Notes: generated by a model from the sequence alone, not told the origin. A stretch of DNA of 64,000 nt from Akkermansiaceae bacterium (GCA_025363295.1 JANYEC010000103.1:1-64000), one strand, 5' to 3'. Shown: positions 27,128 to 36,677, counted from the stretch's first letter. Numbers and translations: made by a program.

Positions 27128-27235
27128 GGCGTTACATTTTCGATCAAGTTGACCATAGCGCTGAAATTTCCCCGCGCCAGTCAGCAATTCCAAACCCGCC
27201 CTCCGCCATGATTTGCGAAACTAGATGTAACCCGT

Positions 27236-28417
27236 TTAGGCCAATCGATCGCGGAAATCCGCGTAACCGAATTCACGTAGAATTTCCAGATCGCCATTCT
27301 CATGCTGGAGGGTGATTGCCGGATGTTTAACGCCATTGAACGTAGTCGTTTTCACCATCGTATAGTGTGCCATGTCATCGAACACCAGCGTATCGCCCAC
27401 TTTGAGTTCGCGTGGAAATGAGAAGTCGCCCACGACATCACCTGCGAGACAGGTAGGACCGCCGAGGCGATAGAGCCACTCACCATTTTCTCTAGCAGAA
27501 TGATAGTTCTCGCCGGGGAAAGTCACTGCGGGTCTTTCATCCGATGCAGCCGAATCCACGAGAAAAACATCTGGGCGATAGGGCATTTCGATGACATCGG
27601 GCATGTGTGCGGTGGCGGAAATTGATAGAATCGCAAGTCGGTGCCCGGCAGATTCGAAGACATCCATCACCGTCGCCCGCAGCACGCCGCTGTGGATCGC
27701 AACCGCTTCACCGGGTTCTAACCAAACATCGACCTGATATTTTTCCTTCGTCTCTTTGACCAAGCGAATCAGGCGTTCGCGATCATAGAATGGCTTGGTG
27801 ATCCAATGGCCGCCGCCCATGTTCAGATACTTGAATTGGGACGAACGAAGCAGGTGCCCAAATTTCTCTTCCACGGCGACCAGTGTTTTTTCGAGATCGT
27901 CCGAGTCCTGCTCGCACAGTGTGTGGAAATGCAATCCCGCCAATCCAGTTAGATCGGCCCCTGCGAGTTGTTCCGCAGTAATGCCGAGGCGCGAACCTGC
28001 CACGCAAGGGTCGTAAATCGGCGTCTCACCTGTCGAGCATTCTGGATTCACGCGCAGGCCGCAAAGCAGTGAGCCATTTTTGAAACGAGGATGCGCCATC
28101 ACGATATCGCGAAAGCGGAACCACTGCGAAAGCGAATTGAAATCCAAATGATCCGTGAAGTCGCAAAGCTCCGCGATGTCCTCTTCATCGTAGGCGGGCG
28201 AATAAGTGATGATGTGCTTTTTAAAATAGTCCCGCGCCAGCAAAGCCTCCCACAATCCGGAAGCACAACAGCCGTCCAAGTCATCGCGTAAATAAGGAAA
28301 AGTTTTCCAACAGGAAAACCCTTTGAGTGCGAGCACTAGATGGCAGCCTGCCGCCTCCTTCACCTCGCGTAAAATGGCGGTGTTTCGTTTAAGTGCGGCG
28401 ATCGAAATAACAAACAT
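27236..28417 (-). CDS. nspC: Carboxynorspermidine decarboxylase
   Basis: This PLP enzyme of the alanine racemase fold makes norspermidine or spermidine from the carboxy form in the alternative polyamine pathway. From the ATG at 28417 it has 393 residues. The Schiff-base Lys32 is in LALKGFSCW, the substrate specificity segment is GLRVNPECS, and the C-terminal active-site part is VVGDFSFPRELKVGDTLVFDD. Longer starts up to 28531 exist but add an Arg-rich stretch unlike the family. The partner carboxynorspermidine dehydrogenase is not in the window. Confidence 0.92.
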   Translation of the reverse strand: MFVISIAALKRNTAILREVKEAAGCHLVLALKGFSCWKTFPYLRDDLDGCCASGLWEALLARDYFKKHIITYSPAYDEEDIAELCDFTDHLDFNSLSQWFRFRDIVMAHPRFKNGSLLCGLRVNPECSTGETPIYDPCVAGSRLGITAEQLAGADLTGLAGLHFHTLCEQDSDDLEKTLVAVEEKFGHLLRSSQFKYLNMGGGHWITKPFYDRERLIRLVKETKEKYQVDVWLEPGEAVAIHSGVLRATVMDVFESAGHRLAILSISATAHMPDVIEMPYRPDVFLVDSAASDERPAVTFPGENYHSARENGEWLYRLGGPTCLAGDVVGDFSFPRELKVGDTLVFDDMAHYTMVKTTTFNGVKHPAITLQHENGDLEILREFGYADFRDRLA

Positions 28418-28581
28418 GGCGTCTGCCAACGACTGAGACGCGAAAGCGGCGGGGAATCCAGAAGGATTTTTCACTCGTAATTGCCTCGAGTCCAAAAATG
28501 CAAAGCCGCCCCGGTCTCCGCGAGTTTCCACTGAGTGGAAAAACCCGCTGTTCTATCCAAATGACTTGCTATCCTTGGAAC

Positions 28582-28634
28582 AAAAAATCTGCCCGGCAGC
28601 GGGGCTCAGTTTTGCGGATCTCCACAGCCGGGCA
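28582..28634 (-). terminator. Terminator of the 59-residue small gene
   Basis: TGCCCGGC (28590-28597) pairs with GCCGGGCA (28627-28634) across a 29-base loop. On the minus strand this is followed by AGATTTTTTG. It begins 22 bases past the stop of the small gene at 28656, and lies upstream of nspC, so it separates the two transcripts. Confidence 0.65.
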
Positions 28635-28655
28635 TCATGAAATCCGGACGGGCTT

Positions 28656-28835
28656 TCAATCTGTCGCCTCTTCGGCAAGGCTACCACCCAGCCACAAACG
28701 GATCACTTCCCGCGTTTTTCGCCGTTCGTGTCGGCGGACTTTCACCTTGAGTTTTGAATCGCTAACCTGCCGGGCGCAGCGCCCTTGGATGGGCATGAAT
28801 CCCGGATCCTTCTCACAATGATATAGGTTCTCCAT
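28656..28835 (-). CDS. Small basic protein of 59 residues, possibly conserved
   Basis: This short minus-strand frame translates as MENLYHCEKDPGFMPIQGRC and continues to a very basic helix with KVKVRRHERRKTREVIRLWL, ending GGSLAEEATD. It fills a gap that would otherwise be empty, is followed directly by a hairpin with a U-tract, and the codon use is unremarkable for the window. Cys7 and Cys20 are a possible metal or disulfide pair. The leader has only AGAG near the start. No family is recognised; a small nucleic-acid-binding role is conceivable from charge alone. Confidence 0.6.
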   Translation of the reverse strand: MENLYHCEKDPGFMPIQGRCARQVSDSKLKVKVRRHERRKTREVIRLWLGGSLAEEATD

Positions 28836-29036
28836 GGTCTCTGTTGGTGTTGACGGCGAATGATTTCGCCACCTTGTGATACAGCAATGCCCATGCCAGC
28901 TTCTTCTCCATGCGGGCTCATCCGGAGCGGTTACTTGGGAAAGGACTTGTTTGAAATAGGTGAGATTGAGTACGGCGCGGTTTTCGATGTCCCAATGGCC
29001 TCGGATGTAAGCCAGCGAATCTGCCTCACGAATAAC

Positions 29037-30383
29037 TCACAGTCCTACATCGGCGCCCATTTTTGCGGGTTGGCCTGTGGATTCTAACACGGATCGCCAG
29101 AGGTCACCTTGGGGGTCCACCTTGCGGCGGCCACTGGTGACGAGGTTCATAGGGAGATGGACAAAGCGATGGTGCCAGCGTGCGACGACCATGCCAGTTT
29201 TTCCAGCCATGGCGGCGTGAACGGCGTGGCGGCCAAGATTATAACAGAAAACGCGGTCCTCGGGGGCGGCGGGGACACTGCGAATGATGTAGCTGGGATC
29301 GATGTATTTGAGATTGAGCTCGGTGTTTTTTGCTTTGAAGTGCTCGCTGAAACGATCCTTGAGGAATGTGCCGATATCGCCGTAGCGCTGGTTTCCAGAG
29401 GCGTCTGTGCCGAGATCGCAAGCGGCCATGAGATTTTGTCCTGCACCCTCGGCGGTGATGATGACGGCGTGTTTGCGCTCGGCGAGACGGCGCTCAACGA
29501 GGGCGAGCAGGCCCTGTTCCCCTTCAAGTTGGAAAGGGACTTCGGGGATAAGTACGAAATTCGCCTCACCTGTGGCAAGTGCGGCGGAGCAGGCGATGAA
29601 GCCAGAATCACGGCCCATGAGTTTCACGAGTCCCAGCCCGTTGCGTGCGCCGCTGGCCTCGGTGTGGGCGGAGATGACGGCTTGGAAAGCAGAAGTAAAT
29701 GCGGTCTGATAGCCGAAACTGCGATCCATGTAAAGTAGGTCGTTATCAATGGTTTTCGGCACACCTACGACGGCGATGGGGTGGGTTCGCTTTTCAAATT
29801 CCTGGAACAGATCATGGGCACCGCGCTGCGAGCCATCGCCACCGATCACGAATAACAGATTCACGCCGAGTTCCTCTAATCGGTTCGCCATGATAGTGCT
29901 GTCCTGCTTTCCACGCGAGGAACCTAGCAGAGTCCCCCCGAAGTAATGGATGGTGCTGACTGCGCGGGGATTGAGTTCGATCGGTTCGTGGCCGAATGCG
30001 GGGTTGAGTCCCTCATAACCAAATGGAATCCCCAGAATGCGGCGGCAGCCGTAGCCATACCACGCCTGCATGACGATGGAGCGAATAACATCATTCAGGC
30101 CGGGGCATAGGCCACCGCAGGTGACGATGGCGCAGGTGGTTTTTGATGGTTCAAAAAACAACTCGCGACGTGGGCCAGCGAGTTCGATAGATTTTAGTGG
30201 CTTATGATATTTGATCGCGTGCTCGACGACGCTAATGTGATCGTTAAGCAGAATCCGATCGCCATCAGAGTGCCATGCTGGACCCTCCGACGGGTAGCCG
30301 CGCTGGAGGGATGGAGAAGGAAAAAGGCGCGGGCCCAGGTTGTTGATCGTGAGGTTTCCGTAGGAGGGCGGCTTCCTAGTCAT
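29037..30383 (-). CDS. pfkA: ATP-dependent 6-phosphofructokinase (TP0108/plant-like type)
   Basis: It phosphorylates fructose 6-phosphate in glycolysis. The 448-residue protein has a 70-residue N-terminal extension and then the PFK fold: CGGLCPGLNDVIRS at 89-102, GGDG at 181-184, PKTIDND at 209-215 and MGRDSG at 256-261. A Gly at the GGDG position with a Lys in PKTIDND is the combination known from plant and TP0108-type enzymes that use ATP; a GGDD motif would have indicated pyrophosphate. The gene stands alone, divergent from nothing close. Confidence 0.92.
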   Translation of the reverse strand: MTRKPPSYGNLTINNLGPRLFPSPSLQRGYPSEGPAWHSDGDRILLNDHISVVEHAIKYHKPLKSIELAGPRRELFFEPSKTTCAIVTCGGLCPGLNDVIRSIVMQAWYGYGCRRILGIPFGYEGLNPAFGHEPIELNPRAVSTIHYFGGTLLGSSRGKQDSTIMANRLEELGVNLLFVIGGDGSQRGAHDLFQEFEKRTHPIAVVGVPKTIDNDLLYMDRSFGYQTAFTSAFQAVISAHTEASGARNGLGLVKLMGRDSGFIACSAALATGEANFVLIPEVPFQLEGEQGLLALVERRLAERKHAVIITAEGAGQNLMAACDLGTDASGNQRYGDIGTFLKDRFSEHFKAKNTELNLKYIDPSYIIRSVPAAPEDRVFCYNLGRHAVHAAMAGKTGMVVARWHHRFVHLPMNLVTSGRRKVDPQGDLWRSVLESTGQPAKMGADVGL

Positions 30384-30486
30384 GGTTCAGGATGAGTAAA
30401 GCAATTCGCGTGCAAGGTCTGCACCGGAAACGGATCGTTAGAATACTGGGCGAGATTCACCCGCAATGGACCTTAGAATTTTCCAA

Positions 30487-31227
30487 TCACTGGAAGCTGA
30501 ACCACTTTCGCCTCACCGTGGGATAGATTTCCTGGTTGGATCGCTGGGTCAGTTGCTCCGACCATTCATCGCAAATCGCTTCGTTCGGCTGCGCCAGCTT
30601 GGATGGCTCGATGTCGATGACCTTGATTTCGGGTCCCCGTCGGTCGGATGCGGTAGTAATGAGAGTGCCAGTGGCTGCGTCTCGAGTTCGAGATTCGAAG
30701 GCGCAGCATGGTGGGCCTGTGATGGCACTGACTATACTCCCGTTAGACCTCGTTTGGGATCCCTTAACGGGTATGGATGTGTTAAAACGAACCTCTGTTA
30801 GTGCTACCTCAAAAATCAAAGTGCCGGGACGGGAAGTGTCTGTGGTTTTGTAAAACATACACAGCGGGGAAGAAAAAGCCTTCGAGAGGGACTTGTTCCA
30901 GTGGCTAGCCAATGCGTTGCAGCGTTTTAGATAGGCGCGTTTGTTCGGGATAAGGGAGCTTTTGCTTTCTTCCCATTGTTCGCTGCGGAGATAGGCGGTG
31001 GTGACGGGGCGGATGACGATGTATTTGTATTTCGCCATATCCACGGAGGGATTTCGGTATCCATGCTCGAAGGGTAAGCGGGCAATCCTTTGTGAGGGAT
31101 CGACGCCAGTGGATTTTAGAAAGTGGGTGGGTTCGGCGCGAGTGGCAGATTTTTCCAGCCCACAACTGCCAAGAATAAGTGAAAGAAGTATCGTTGCGGC
31201 GAGAGCTGGCAAGATGGAGAATTTCAT
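30487..31227 (-). CDS. DUF3313-like lipoprotein
   Basis: From the ATG at 31227 the 246-residue protein has a lipoprotein signal (MKFSILPALAATILLSLILGSC, lipobox LGSC with Cys22). The body contains YKYIVIRPVTTAYLRS, FEVALTEVRFNTSIPV and a C-terminal WSEQLTQRSN helix, a layout like DUF3313 outer-membrane-associated lipoproteins. A longer frame upstream to 31323 is not compatible with the signal. It lies downstream of the nuo cluster, separated by a hairpin, and is probably independent. Function unknown. Confidence 0.75.
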   Translation of the reverse strand: MKFSILPALAATILLSLILGSCGLEKSATRAEPTHFLKSTGVDPSQRIARLPFEHGYRNPSVDMAKYKYIVIRPVTTAYLRSEQWEESKSSLIPNKRAYLKRCNALASHWNKSLSKAFSSPLCMFYKTTDTSRPGTLIFEVALTEVRFNTSIPVKGSQTRSNGSIVSAITGPPCCAFESRTRDAATGTLITTASDRRGPEIKVIDIEPSKLAQPNEAICDEWSEQLTQRSNQEIYPTVRRKWFSFQ

Positions 31228-31335
31228 GTGAGTGGAAAATAGGCGTTCCGCGAGAGATTGACAGAAAAATCCCGGTGGTGAATGAGACAAGTGGGGCCGC
31301 AGAGAGTAAAAAATTGCGAGCACTAATCTGTGCTT

Positions 31336-31364
31336 TCAAGGCAGCAAAGCGAATGCTGCCTTGA
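31336..31364 (-). terminator. 11-bp hairpin at the end of the nuo cluster
   Basis: TCAAGGCAGCA and TGCTGCCTTGA are perfect inverted arms around a 7-base loop (AAGCGAA), 62 bases past the nuoN stop. There is no T-run on either side, so it may be an intrinsic terminator without a U-tract or an mRNA 3' stabilising hairpin. Confidence 0.6.
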
Positions 31365-31425
31365 TGCCGTAGGATTATCAGTTGAATCCCAGCCACTCCT
31401 GAAGGGGCAAGAGACCCGGGGAGCA

Positions 31426-32889
31426 TTAATGAAGTAGCGCCCAAATCGGCTGCGGCCAAAAGCCGATGACCAGCACGGCAACCGTTAGCACGCTGATGCA
31501 AATCTTGCTGATGGTGGGCAGGACAATGACATCGTCCTTGCTGGGGGAAAACCACCACATCGCGCGAATGACATTGAAGTAGTAATAAAAGCCAGCGGCA
31601 GCCGAGATGAAGGCGATGCCGATACCAATCCAGAGCTTGGCATCCACCGCGAGAGAGAAGACGAAGAACTTGCCCCAGAAACCAGCGGTGAGAGGGACCC
31701 CCGCAAGTGCGGCGAGAAGGACTGTTAGTGCGAGCGCGAGCTGTGGGTTGGTTTTTCCTAGGCCATTGAAATCACGGATCGTCTCGCCATCGCGCTGGAT
31801 GCGGACTTGGGCGAGGATGAAGAAAACGCCAATTGTCATCAGCAGATAGGTGGCGAGATAAAAGGAAACCACCTTCGCGGAGCTAAGATCAGCCGGTGCA
31901 TCTTTTCCTGCGGCAAGTGCTAGCAGAAGGAATCCGGCATGGGCGATGGATGAGTAGGCAAGGAGACGCTTGAAGTTCGTCTGCGGGATGGCGGCAAGGT
32001 TTCCAAAAAGCAGCGTGGCGCTGGCGAGAATGAGCAGGATGGTGAGGACCGGGCCGCGTGTAATATCACTATGCAGAAAGGGCTCGAGAAAACGGATGGT
32101 CAGAATAAATCCGGCGGCTTTTGATCCGACTGATAGAAACGCAGTGACGGGAGTGGGGGCGCCCTGATAGACGTCCGGGATCCAGACCTGCATGGGCACA
32201 GCACCCATTTTGAAACCGAGTCCGACGATTACGAGCGCGATGCCGAAGAGCAACCCGGTTGGATTGGTGATGTGTTCGAGGTGGGCGAGTTTCTCAAGGC
32301 TCATGGTTTCCGTGGTGCCGTAAACCCAAGCAATGCCGTAAACGAGAAACCCAGTGCTAAGCGCGCCAAGGATCAAATATTTCACACCGGCCTCAAGCGA
32401 ACCCACGTTTCGACGCATATAGGCAACGAGGATGTAGAAGGTGACCGTGACGAGTTCGAGCGAGACGAAAGCACCTGCGAGATCCTTGGCGGAGGCGAGC
32501 CACATCATCCCTGCGCATGCGAAAACAGGCAGGGCATAGAATTCCCCAGTGCCGGATTCAGAGTCGGGGAGTTCGGTGAAACGGGAGAGAATCTTGCGGA
32601 AGTCCACGGCCATTAGCAGGACGAGGATGGTGCAGATGAGGGCAAAGCCTTTGTAAAATTTCGCGAGGCCGTCGAATTGATAGAAGTTCCACAGTGGCCA
32701 CTTCGCCCAATCGGCTTGAGGCATCGTGTCAGGTCCGATAGAGATGAAGAGCAGTCCGAAAATAACAGTCAGTCCGATGGCGGCGGTGACACCAACCCAG
32801 GCCTTGCTTTTGCAAGAGCAAAACGCTTCTGCCATTAGCAGGAAAATGCCAAGGGTGACGGTGAGGGCTTCTAGGTAGTAGGCGGGCAT
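31426..32889 (-). CDS. nuoN: NADH-quinone oxidoreductase subunit N
   Basis: This 487-residue antiporter-like proton-pumping subunit of complex I has about 14 membrane helices. The family signature with the discontinuous helix and conserved lysines is visible (FLVYGIAWVYGTTETMSLEK, AVPMQVWIPDVYQGAPTPVTAF). It is the last gene of the nuo series here, followed by a hairpin at 31336-31364. Confidence 0.96.
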   Translation of the reverse strand: MPAYYLEALTVTLGIFLLMAEAFCSCKSKAWVGVTAAIGLTVIFGLLFISIGPDTMPQADWAKWPLWNFYQFDGLAKFYKGFALICTILVLLMAVDFRKILSRFTELPDSESGTGEFYALPVFACAGMMWLASAKDLAGAFVSLELVTVTFYILVAYMRRNVGSLEAGVKYLILGALSTGFLVYGIAWVYGTTETMSLEKLAHLEHITNPTGLLFGIALVIVGLGFKMGAVPMQVWIPDVYQGAPTPVTAFLSVGSKAAGFILTIRFLEPFLHSDITRGPVLTILLILASATLLFGNLAAIPQTNFKRLLAYSSIAHAGFLLLALAAGKDAPADLSSAKVVSFYLATYLLMTIGVFFILAQVRIQRDGETIRDFNGLGKTNPQLALALTVLLAALAGVPLTAGFWGKFFVFSLAVDAKLWIGIGIAFISAAAGFYYYFNVIRAMWWFSPSKDDVIVLPTISKICISVLTVAVLVIGFWPQPIWALLH

Positions 32890-32902
32890 GGTGGGAAATG
32901 GA

Positions 32903-32929
32903 ATAGGTCTTATAGGTCCTATAGGACTT
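32903..32929. repeat. Tandem 9-base repeat between nuoM and nuoN
   Basis: Three units of a 9-mer (ATAGGTCTT at 32903, ATAGGTCCT at 32912 and a third starting at 32921) fill the spacer. The repeat also supplies the nuoM stop codon (32919-32921). Confidence 0.8.
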
Positions 32930-34361
32930 GTTTCAGCAAGCTAAGCAAAAGGTTCGGACAAAGGCCGACTGCGAAGAGTGCGAGTACAAGTAGCAGAGCC
33001 GGAATGCGCTCTACGCAGGTGAGATCCGCCGCGGTTTCGGTGGATTTCACGGACGGCCCTTGGAAAACATTCCGATAGGCGCGGAGCATATAGACAGCGG
33101 AAATCACCACACCCCAGATGGATAAGATGCAAGTGATCTGCACCGGACCAAGACCGGCAGTGCCGTTGTAACTTTTGAATGAGGAGAGGAAAACGAGCAC
33201 CTCCCCGGAGAAATTGGCGAGGCCCGGAAGCCCAATAGACGCCATCGCGGCGATGCCGAAAATAAAGGCAAGACCGGGCGCCGCTTTCGCGAGTCCCCCA
33301 AGATCGGTAAAATCGAGCGAGCCGGTGTTGCGTTCGATTCGATCTGCGAGACCGAAGAGAAGGGCGATAGAAATGCCGTGTGCGAACATCAGTACGACAG
33401 CAGCGGGAAGAGCGAGGGTATTGCCCGGGAAGGCGATGAGCGCAGCGATTGCTAGAAAGATATAGCCCATGTGCATCACCGAGGAATTTCCCAGCATCGT
33501 ATCAAGGCGCTTCTGGGAGATCGTTACAAAGCCGACCCATAGCACATTCCCTAACAAAAGCACAAGCAGCGGGGTGAGCCAGAAATGCAGACCCTCAGGC
33601 ACCAGTGGAATCGCAAGGCGGAGGATGCCGTAAAGGCCAAATTTTTTCAGAACCCCTGCGTGCAACATCGCCACGGGAGCCGGTGCGCTCGCATAGGCGG
33701 GAGCCGCCCAAGAATGAAATGGGAAGAGTGAAACGAGCGTGCCGAAGCCGACGATCAGCAATGCGGCAATACCATTTTGTGATTCAGCAGGGACGAGTGC
33801 CTTATTGGAAATCATCGTCTGGATATTAAAAGTGCCAGTGAGGTTAGAGAGCCAGACCAAACCGGCAAGTAGGATGATGGAACCGAGGCCCAGATAGATC
33901 GTGATTTTCCAAGCGGCTTGGCGGCGGTCGCCACGGCCGAGCATGCCGATCATGAGGAAAGTTGGGACCAAGGCGAGTTCGTGGAAGGCGTAGAAGAAAA
34001 ACAGATCGGTCGCAGCGAATGCACCCAGCGCCCCACCGGAGATGAGTAGAGAGGAGCCATAGTAGAGTTTCTCACGACCTTCCGGGGCCTTGCCTGATAG
34101 AACGGCGGCGAGGGTGACAATCACTGAAAGCAGTACCATGATGACACTCACGCCATCGGGAAATCCAAAGGCGAGATGCAGCGCTGGCTTTTCAAGAACC
34201 GGAAGCGAGAAAGACCAGCATCCGCACTGCCAAGTGAAGGCGGCATAAAGCCCGAGCACGAGATTCATAGCAGAAGCAGAAATGGCGGTTAAGCGGGCAG
34301 GTGCGCCGAGCAGAATCGCGATGAAGGCGGCGATTGGAAGGAAAACGAGGAGGGCGAGCAT
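32919..34361 (-). CDS. nuoM: NADH-quinone oxidoreductase subunit M
   Basis: This 480-residue membrane subunit is homologous to NuoL and NuoN. The conserved pumping segment is visible as FFYAFHELALVPTFLMIG (with a Glu in helix 5) and FPFHSWAAPAYASAPAPVAM. Its stop codon lies inside the 9-base tandem array. The gene is 32 bases from nuoL. Confidence 0.96.
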   Translation of the reverse strand: MLALLVFLPIAAFIAILLGAPARLTAISASAMNLVLGLYAAFTWQCGCWSFSLPVLEKPALHLAFGFPDGVSVIMVLLSVIVTLAAVLSGKAPEGREKLYYGSSLLISGGALGAFAATDLFFFYAFHELALVPTFLMIGMLGRGDRRQAAWKITIYLGLGSIILLAGLVWLSNLTGTFNIQTMISNKALVPAESQNGIAALLIVGFGTLVSLFPFHSWAAPAYASAPAPVAMLHAGVLKKFGLYGILRLAIPLVPEGLHFWLTPLLVLLLGNVLWVGFVTISQKRLDTMLGNSSVMHMGYIFLAIAALIAFPGNTLALPAAVVLMFAHGISIALLFGLADRIERNTGSLDFTDLGGLAKAAPGLAFIFGIAAMASIGLPGLANFSGEVLVFLSSFKSYNGTAGLGPVQITCILSIWGVVISAVYMLRAYRNVFQGPSVKSTETAADLTCVERIPALLLVLALFAVGLCPNLLLSLLKQVL

Positions 34362-34393
34362 AGGGAAAGTTTGCTAGATTCCGGTGTTAGTTT

Positions 34394-36208
34394 TCAGGAA
34401 TGAAATACCGTGAAGTATATGACGAGAACGACACCGATACCAAAGACGAACGCATAACCTTGGAGGCTACCGGATTGGATTTTTCGGAATTGGTTGCCCG
34501 TACTTTCAGCCGCGCGGCTGAGGCCATTGACGATCAGGCCGTTGATGATCAATTCGTCGAAGAAACTAACAATCGCGGCAAAGGCATCTTGGAAATAACG
34601 GACGATAAAATTATCGTAAAAGCCATCCACATAAAAACGGTTACGGAAGAGCGGGATGTTAAGAGGATCCTTTTCCTTGCCAGAATAAAGCACGAAGCCG
34701 GCAATCAAACCGATGATCACCGCGGCTATTGAAATGTAGGTGATAGGTCCCAATTGAAATGAATGCGAATGATAAGCCGGTGCATATTTGCTAGCGATGA
34801 ATGGATAGCCAGCAACAAGCCCTAACACTGCAAGCAGAACGAGAGGCACGAACATCAACGGCCCGACTTCGTGTGCGTGGTCGGCATTTTCCGATTTGGT
34901 TTTACCCAAGAAAGCGACAACGAAAAGTCGAGTCATGTAAAAGGGTGTTAGGATAGCCACGATCACGGCGATCCAGAAAAGAATGGGCTCTTTCTCATGC
35001 GCGGCTTCGAGGATTTGTTCCTTTGAGAAAAACCCGGAAGTGCCGGGAACCGCAATGAGCGCGAGGAAACCGATGAGGAAAGTGAAACCTGTTATCGGCA
35101 TTTTCTTAAACAAACCGCCCATTTTCCAAATATCCTGCTCGTGGTGGCAGGCATAGATGACCGCACCGGAACCGAGGAAGAGAAGCGCCTTAAACCAAGC
35201 GTGGGTGAACAAGTGGAACATACCCGCTTCACCGTGAACCAGTCCGACAGCCATGACCATATAACCTAACTGAGAAAGTGTAGAATAGGCGAGCACGCGT
35301 TTGATATCGTCCTGTTGGGTGGCCATGAGTGCGGCGACGAGAGCGGTGATGCCACCGGTCCAAGCAATCACGGTGCTGGCTGGGAGGCCTTCGAAGTGTT
35401 CGAAACCGAGTGTGAACTGGAGACGGAAAAGCATGTAAACCCCAGCGGCGACCATGGTTGCAGCGTGGATCAGCGCGGAGACAGGTGTGGGGCCTTCCAT
35501 CGCGTCGGGAAGCCAGACGTGAAGCGGAAGCTGTGCGGATTTTCCAATAGCCCCGCAGAAGATGCAGAGGACAGCGGCGGAAAGCACGCCGGAGAAGATC
35601 GCGGGATTCGCGGCTTGGAAGGCTTCGAGGCCACCTTTCATCTCATCGAATGCGAGATGGCCAGTGATGCCCCACAGCATCAGGATGCCTATCATAAAGC
35701 CGAAGTCGCCCACGCGGTTGCAAAGGAATGCCTTCTTCGCGGCATCTGCGGCGGAATCTTTTTGATACCAGTGACCGATGAGCAGATAGGAACTTAGCCC
35801 CACCAATTCCCAAAACATGAAGGTCATGATGAAATTGTTAGCCAGAACGATGCCTGTCATGGAGAACATGAAAAGCGACAGGCCGGTGAAGTAGCGGGCC
35901 TTCGCGCTGTCGTCCTTCATGTAGGCCAGCGAGAAAATATGCACAAGCATGCCGACGCCGGTGACCACGATCATCATGCCGGTAGAGAGTTGGTCGAGCT
36001 TGAAGCCGATTTCGATGGAGAAATCACCGATGGTCGCCCATTTGAAAGCAGCGGTGCCGGATTGCCCCAAGATCATCAATGCGATGACAAAAGTCGCGAC
36101 GGCGGATGCAGTCGAAATAATCGGAGCAAGCCCGGTTTTTTTCAGCACAAGCTGGTTGAGCACCGCCACGGCGAGTGGCAGGAAGAGAAGGATCCAAGGG
36201 AGGGTCAT
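34394..36208 (-). CDS. nuoL: NADH-quinone oxidoreductase subunit L
   Basis: At 604 residues it is the largest membrane subunit. The pumping core has FMFWELVGLSSYLLIGHW and LPLHVWLPDAMEGPTPVSAL, with HATMVAAGVYMLFRL after it, and the C-terminal lateral helix region is present (NGLIVNGLSRAAESTGNQ). The leader is a run of degenerate 7-base repeats in place of a Shine-Dalgarno. Confidence 0.96.
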   Translation of the reverse strand: MTLPWILLFLPLAVAVLNQLVLKKTGLAPIISTASAVATFVIALMILGQSGTAAFKWATIGDFSIEIGFKLDQLSTGMMIVVTGVGMLVHIFSLAYMKDDSAKARYFTGLSLFMFSMTGIVLANNFIMTFMFWELVGLSSYLLIGHWYQKDSAADAAKKAFLCNRVGDFGFMIGILMLWGITGHLAFDEMKGGLEAFQAANPAIFSGVLSAAVLCIFCGAIGKSAQLPLHVWLPDAMEGPTPVSALIHAATMVAAGVYMLFRLQFTLGFEHFEGLPASTVIAWTGGITALVAALMATQQDDIKRVLAYSTLSQLGYMVMAVGLVHGEAGMFHLFTHAWFKALLFLGSGAVIYACHHEQDIWKMGGLFKKMPITGFTFLIGFLALIAVPGTSGFFSKEQILEAAHEKEPILFWIAVIVAILTPFYMTRLFVVAFLGKTKSENADHAHEVGPLMFVPLVLLAVLGLVAGYPFIASKYAPAYHSHSFQLGPITYISIAAVIIGLIAGFVLYSGKEKDPLNIPLFRNRFYVDGFYDNFIVRYFQDAFAAIVSFFDELIINGLIVNGLSRAAESTGNQFRKIQSGSLQGYAFVFGIGVVLVIYFTVFHS

Positions 36209-36212
36209 AAGA

Positions 36213-36247
36213 AGTAAAAAGTGATCCGTTAGCAGTGATCAGAAAAG
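36213..36247. repeat. Heptanucleotide array between nuoK and nuoL
   Basis: Five consecutive 7-base units (AGTAAAA, then AGTGATC, and so on, with AGTGATC occurring twice) make up 35 of the 42 spacer bases. Confidence 0.75.
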
Positions 36248-36250
36248 AGG

Positions 36251-36571
36251 CTAGCCTTTGAGCGAGGTGAGCTCGTCGGTGTGGATTGTTTGGCGAGCGC
36301 GATAGAGGGCGACGATGATGGCGAGGCCCACTGCAACTTCCGCTGCGGCCACGGTGATGACGAAGAAGACGAGCATTTGGCCGTTGTAATCGGGAAGGCC
36401 GTTAGGTGCGGTGTTAAACCTGGAAAAAGCCACCAGCGTTAAGTTAGCGGCGCTGAGCATGAGCTCGAGGCACATGAAAACAATGATGATGTTCCGACGC
36501 AACACCACGCCAGCAAGGCCGATGCCGAAGAGCAATCCAGAGACGAGGAGGTAATCGTTGAGGGTGGCCAT
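36251..36571 (-). CDS. nuoK: NADH-quinone oxidoreductase subunit K
   Basis: This 106-residue protein has three membrane helices. The conserved Glu residues for proton transfer lie in [13 protein letters not shown] and in [12 protein letters not shown]. The C-terminal extension ([16 protein letters not shown]) is typical of the family. Confidence 0.96.
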   Translation of the reverse strand: MATLNDYLLVSGLLFGIGLAGVVLRRNIIIVFMCLELMLSAANLTLVAFSRFNTAPNGLPDYNGQMLVFFVITVAAAEVAVGLAIIVALYRARQTIHTDELTSLKG

Positions 36572-36572
36572 G

Positions 36573-36606
36573 GTTAGGTATGAGTTATCAGTTAGAAGTT
36601 ATTGGG
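36573..36606. repeat. Heptanucleotide array upstream of the nuoK start
   Basis: Degenerate 7-base units of the AGTTATC/AGTTAGA type run back from the nuoK start codon and occupy the position where a Shine-Dalgarno would be expected. Confidence 0.7.
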
Positions 36607-36642
36607 AAAGAGGAGACGGAGAGGCTATTTTGAAGTATTCAC

Positions 36643-36677
36643 TTTTAATAAATAACAAATAACTTTTAACTTTAACC
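36643..36677. repeat. Heptanucleotide array at the nuoJ stop
   Basis: Five exact-period 7-base units (AAATAAC twice, TTTTAAC and variants) run through the nuoJ stop codon, which is supplied by the repeat. Confidence 0.75.

Noticed and set aside
28640..28800. Possible remnant of a group II intron or a riboswitch upstream of nspC
   Set aside because: Stretches such as GGTGAAAGTCC looked suggestive, but the segment translates into a continuous small protein with its own terminator and shows no recognisable intron domain V or riboswitch core.
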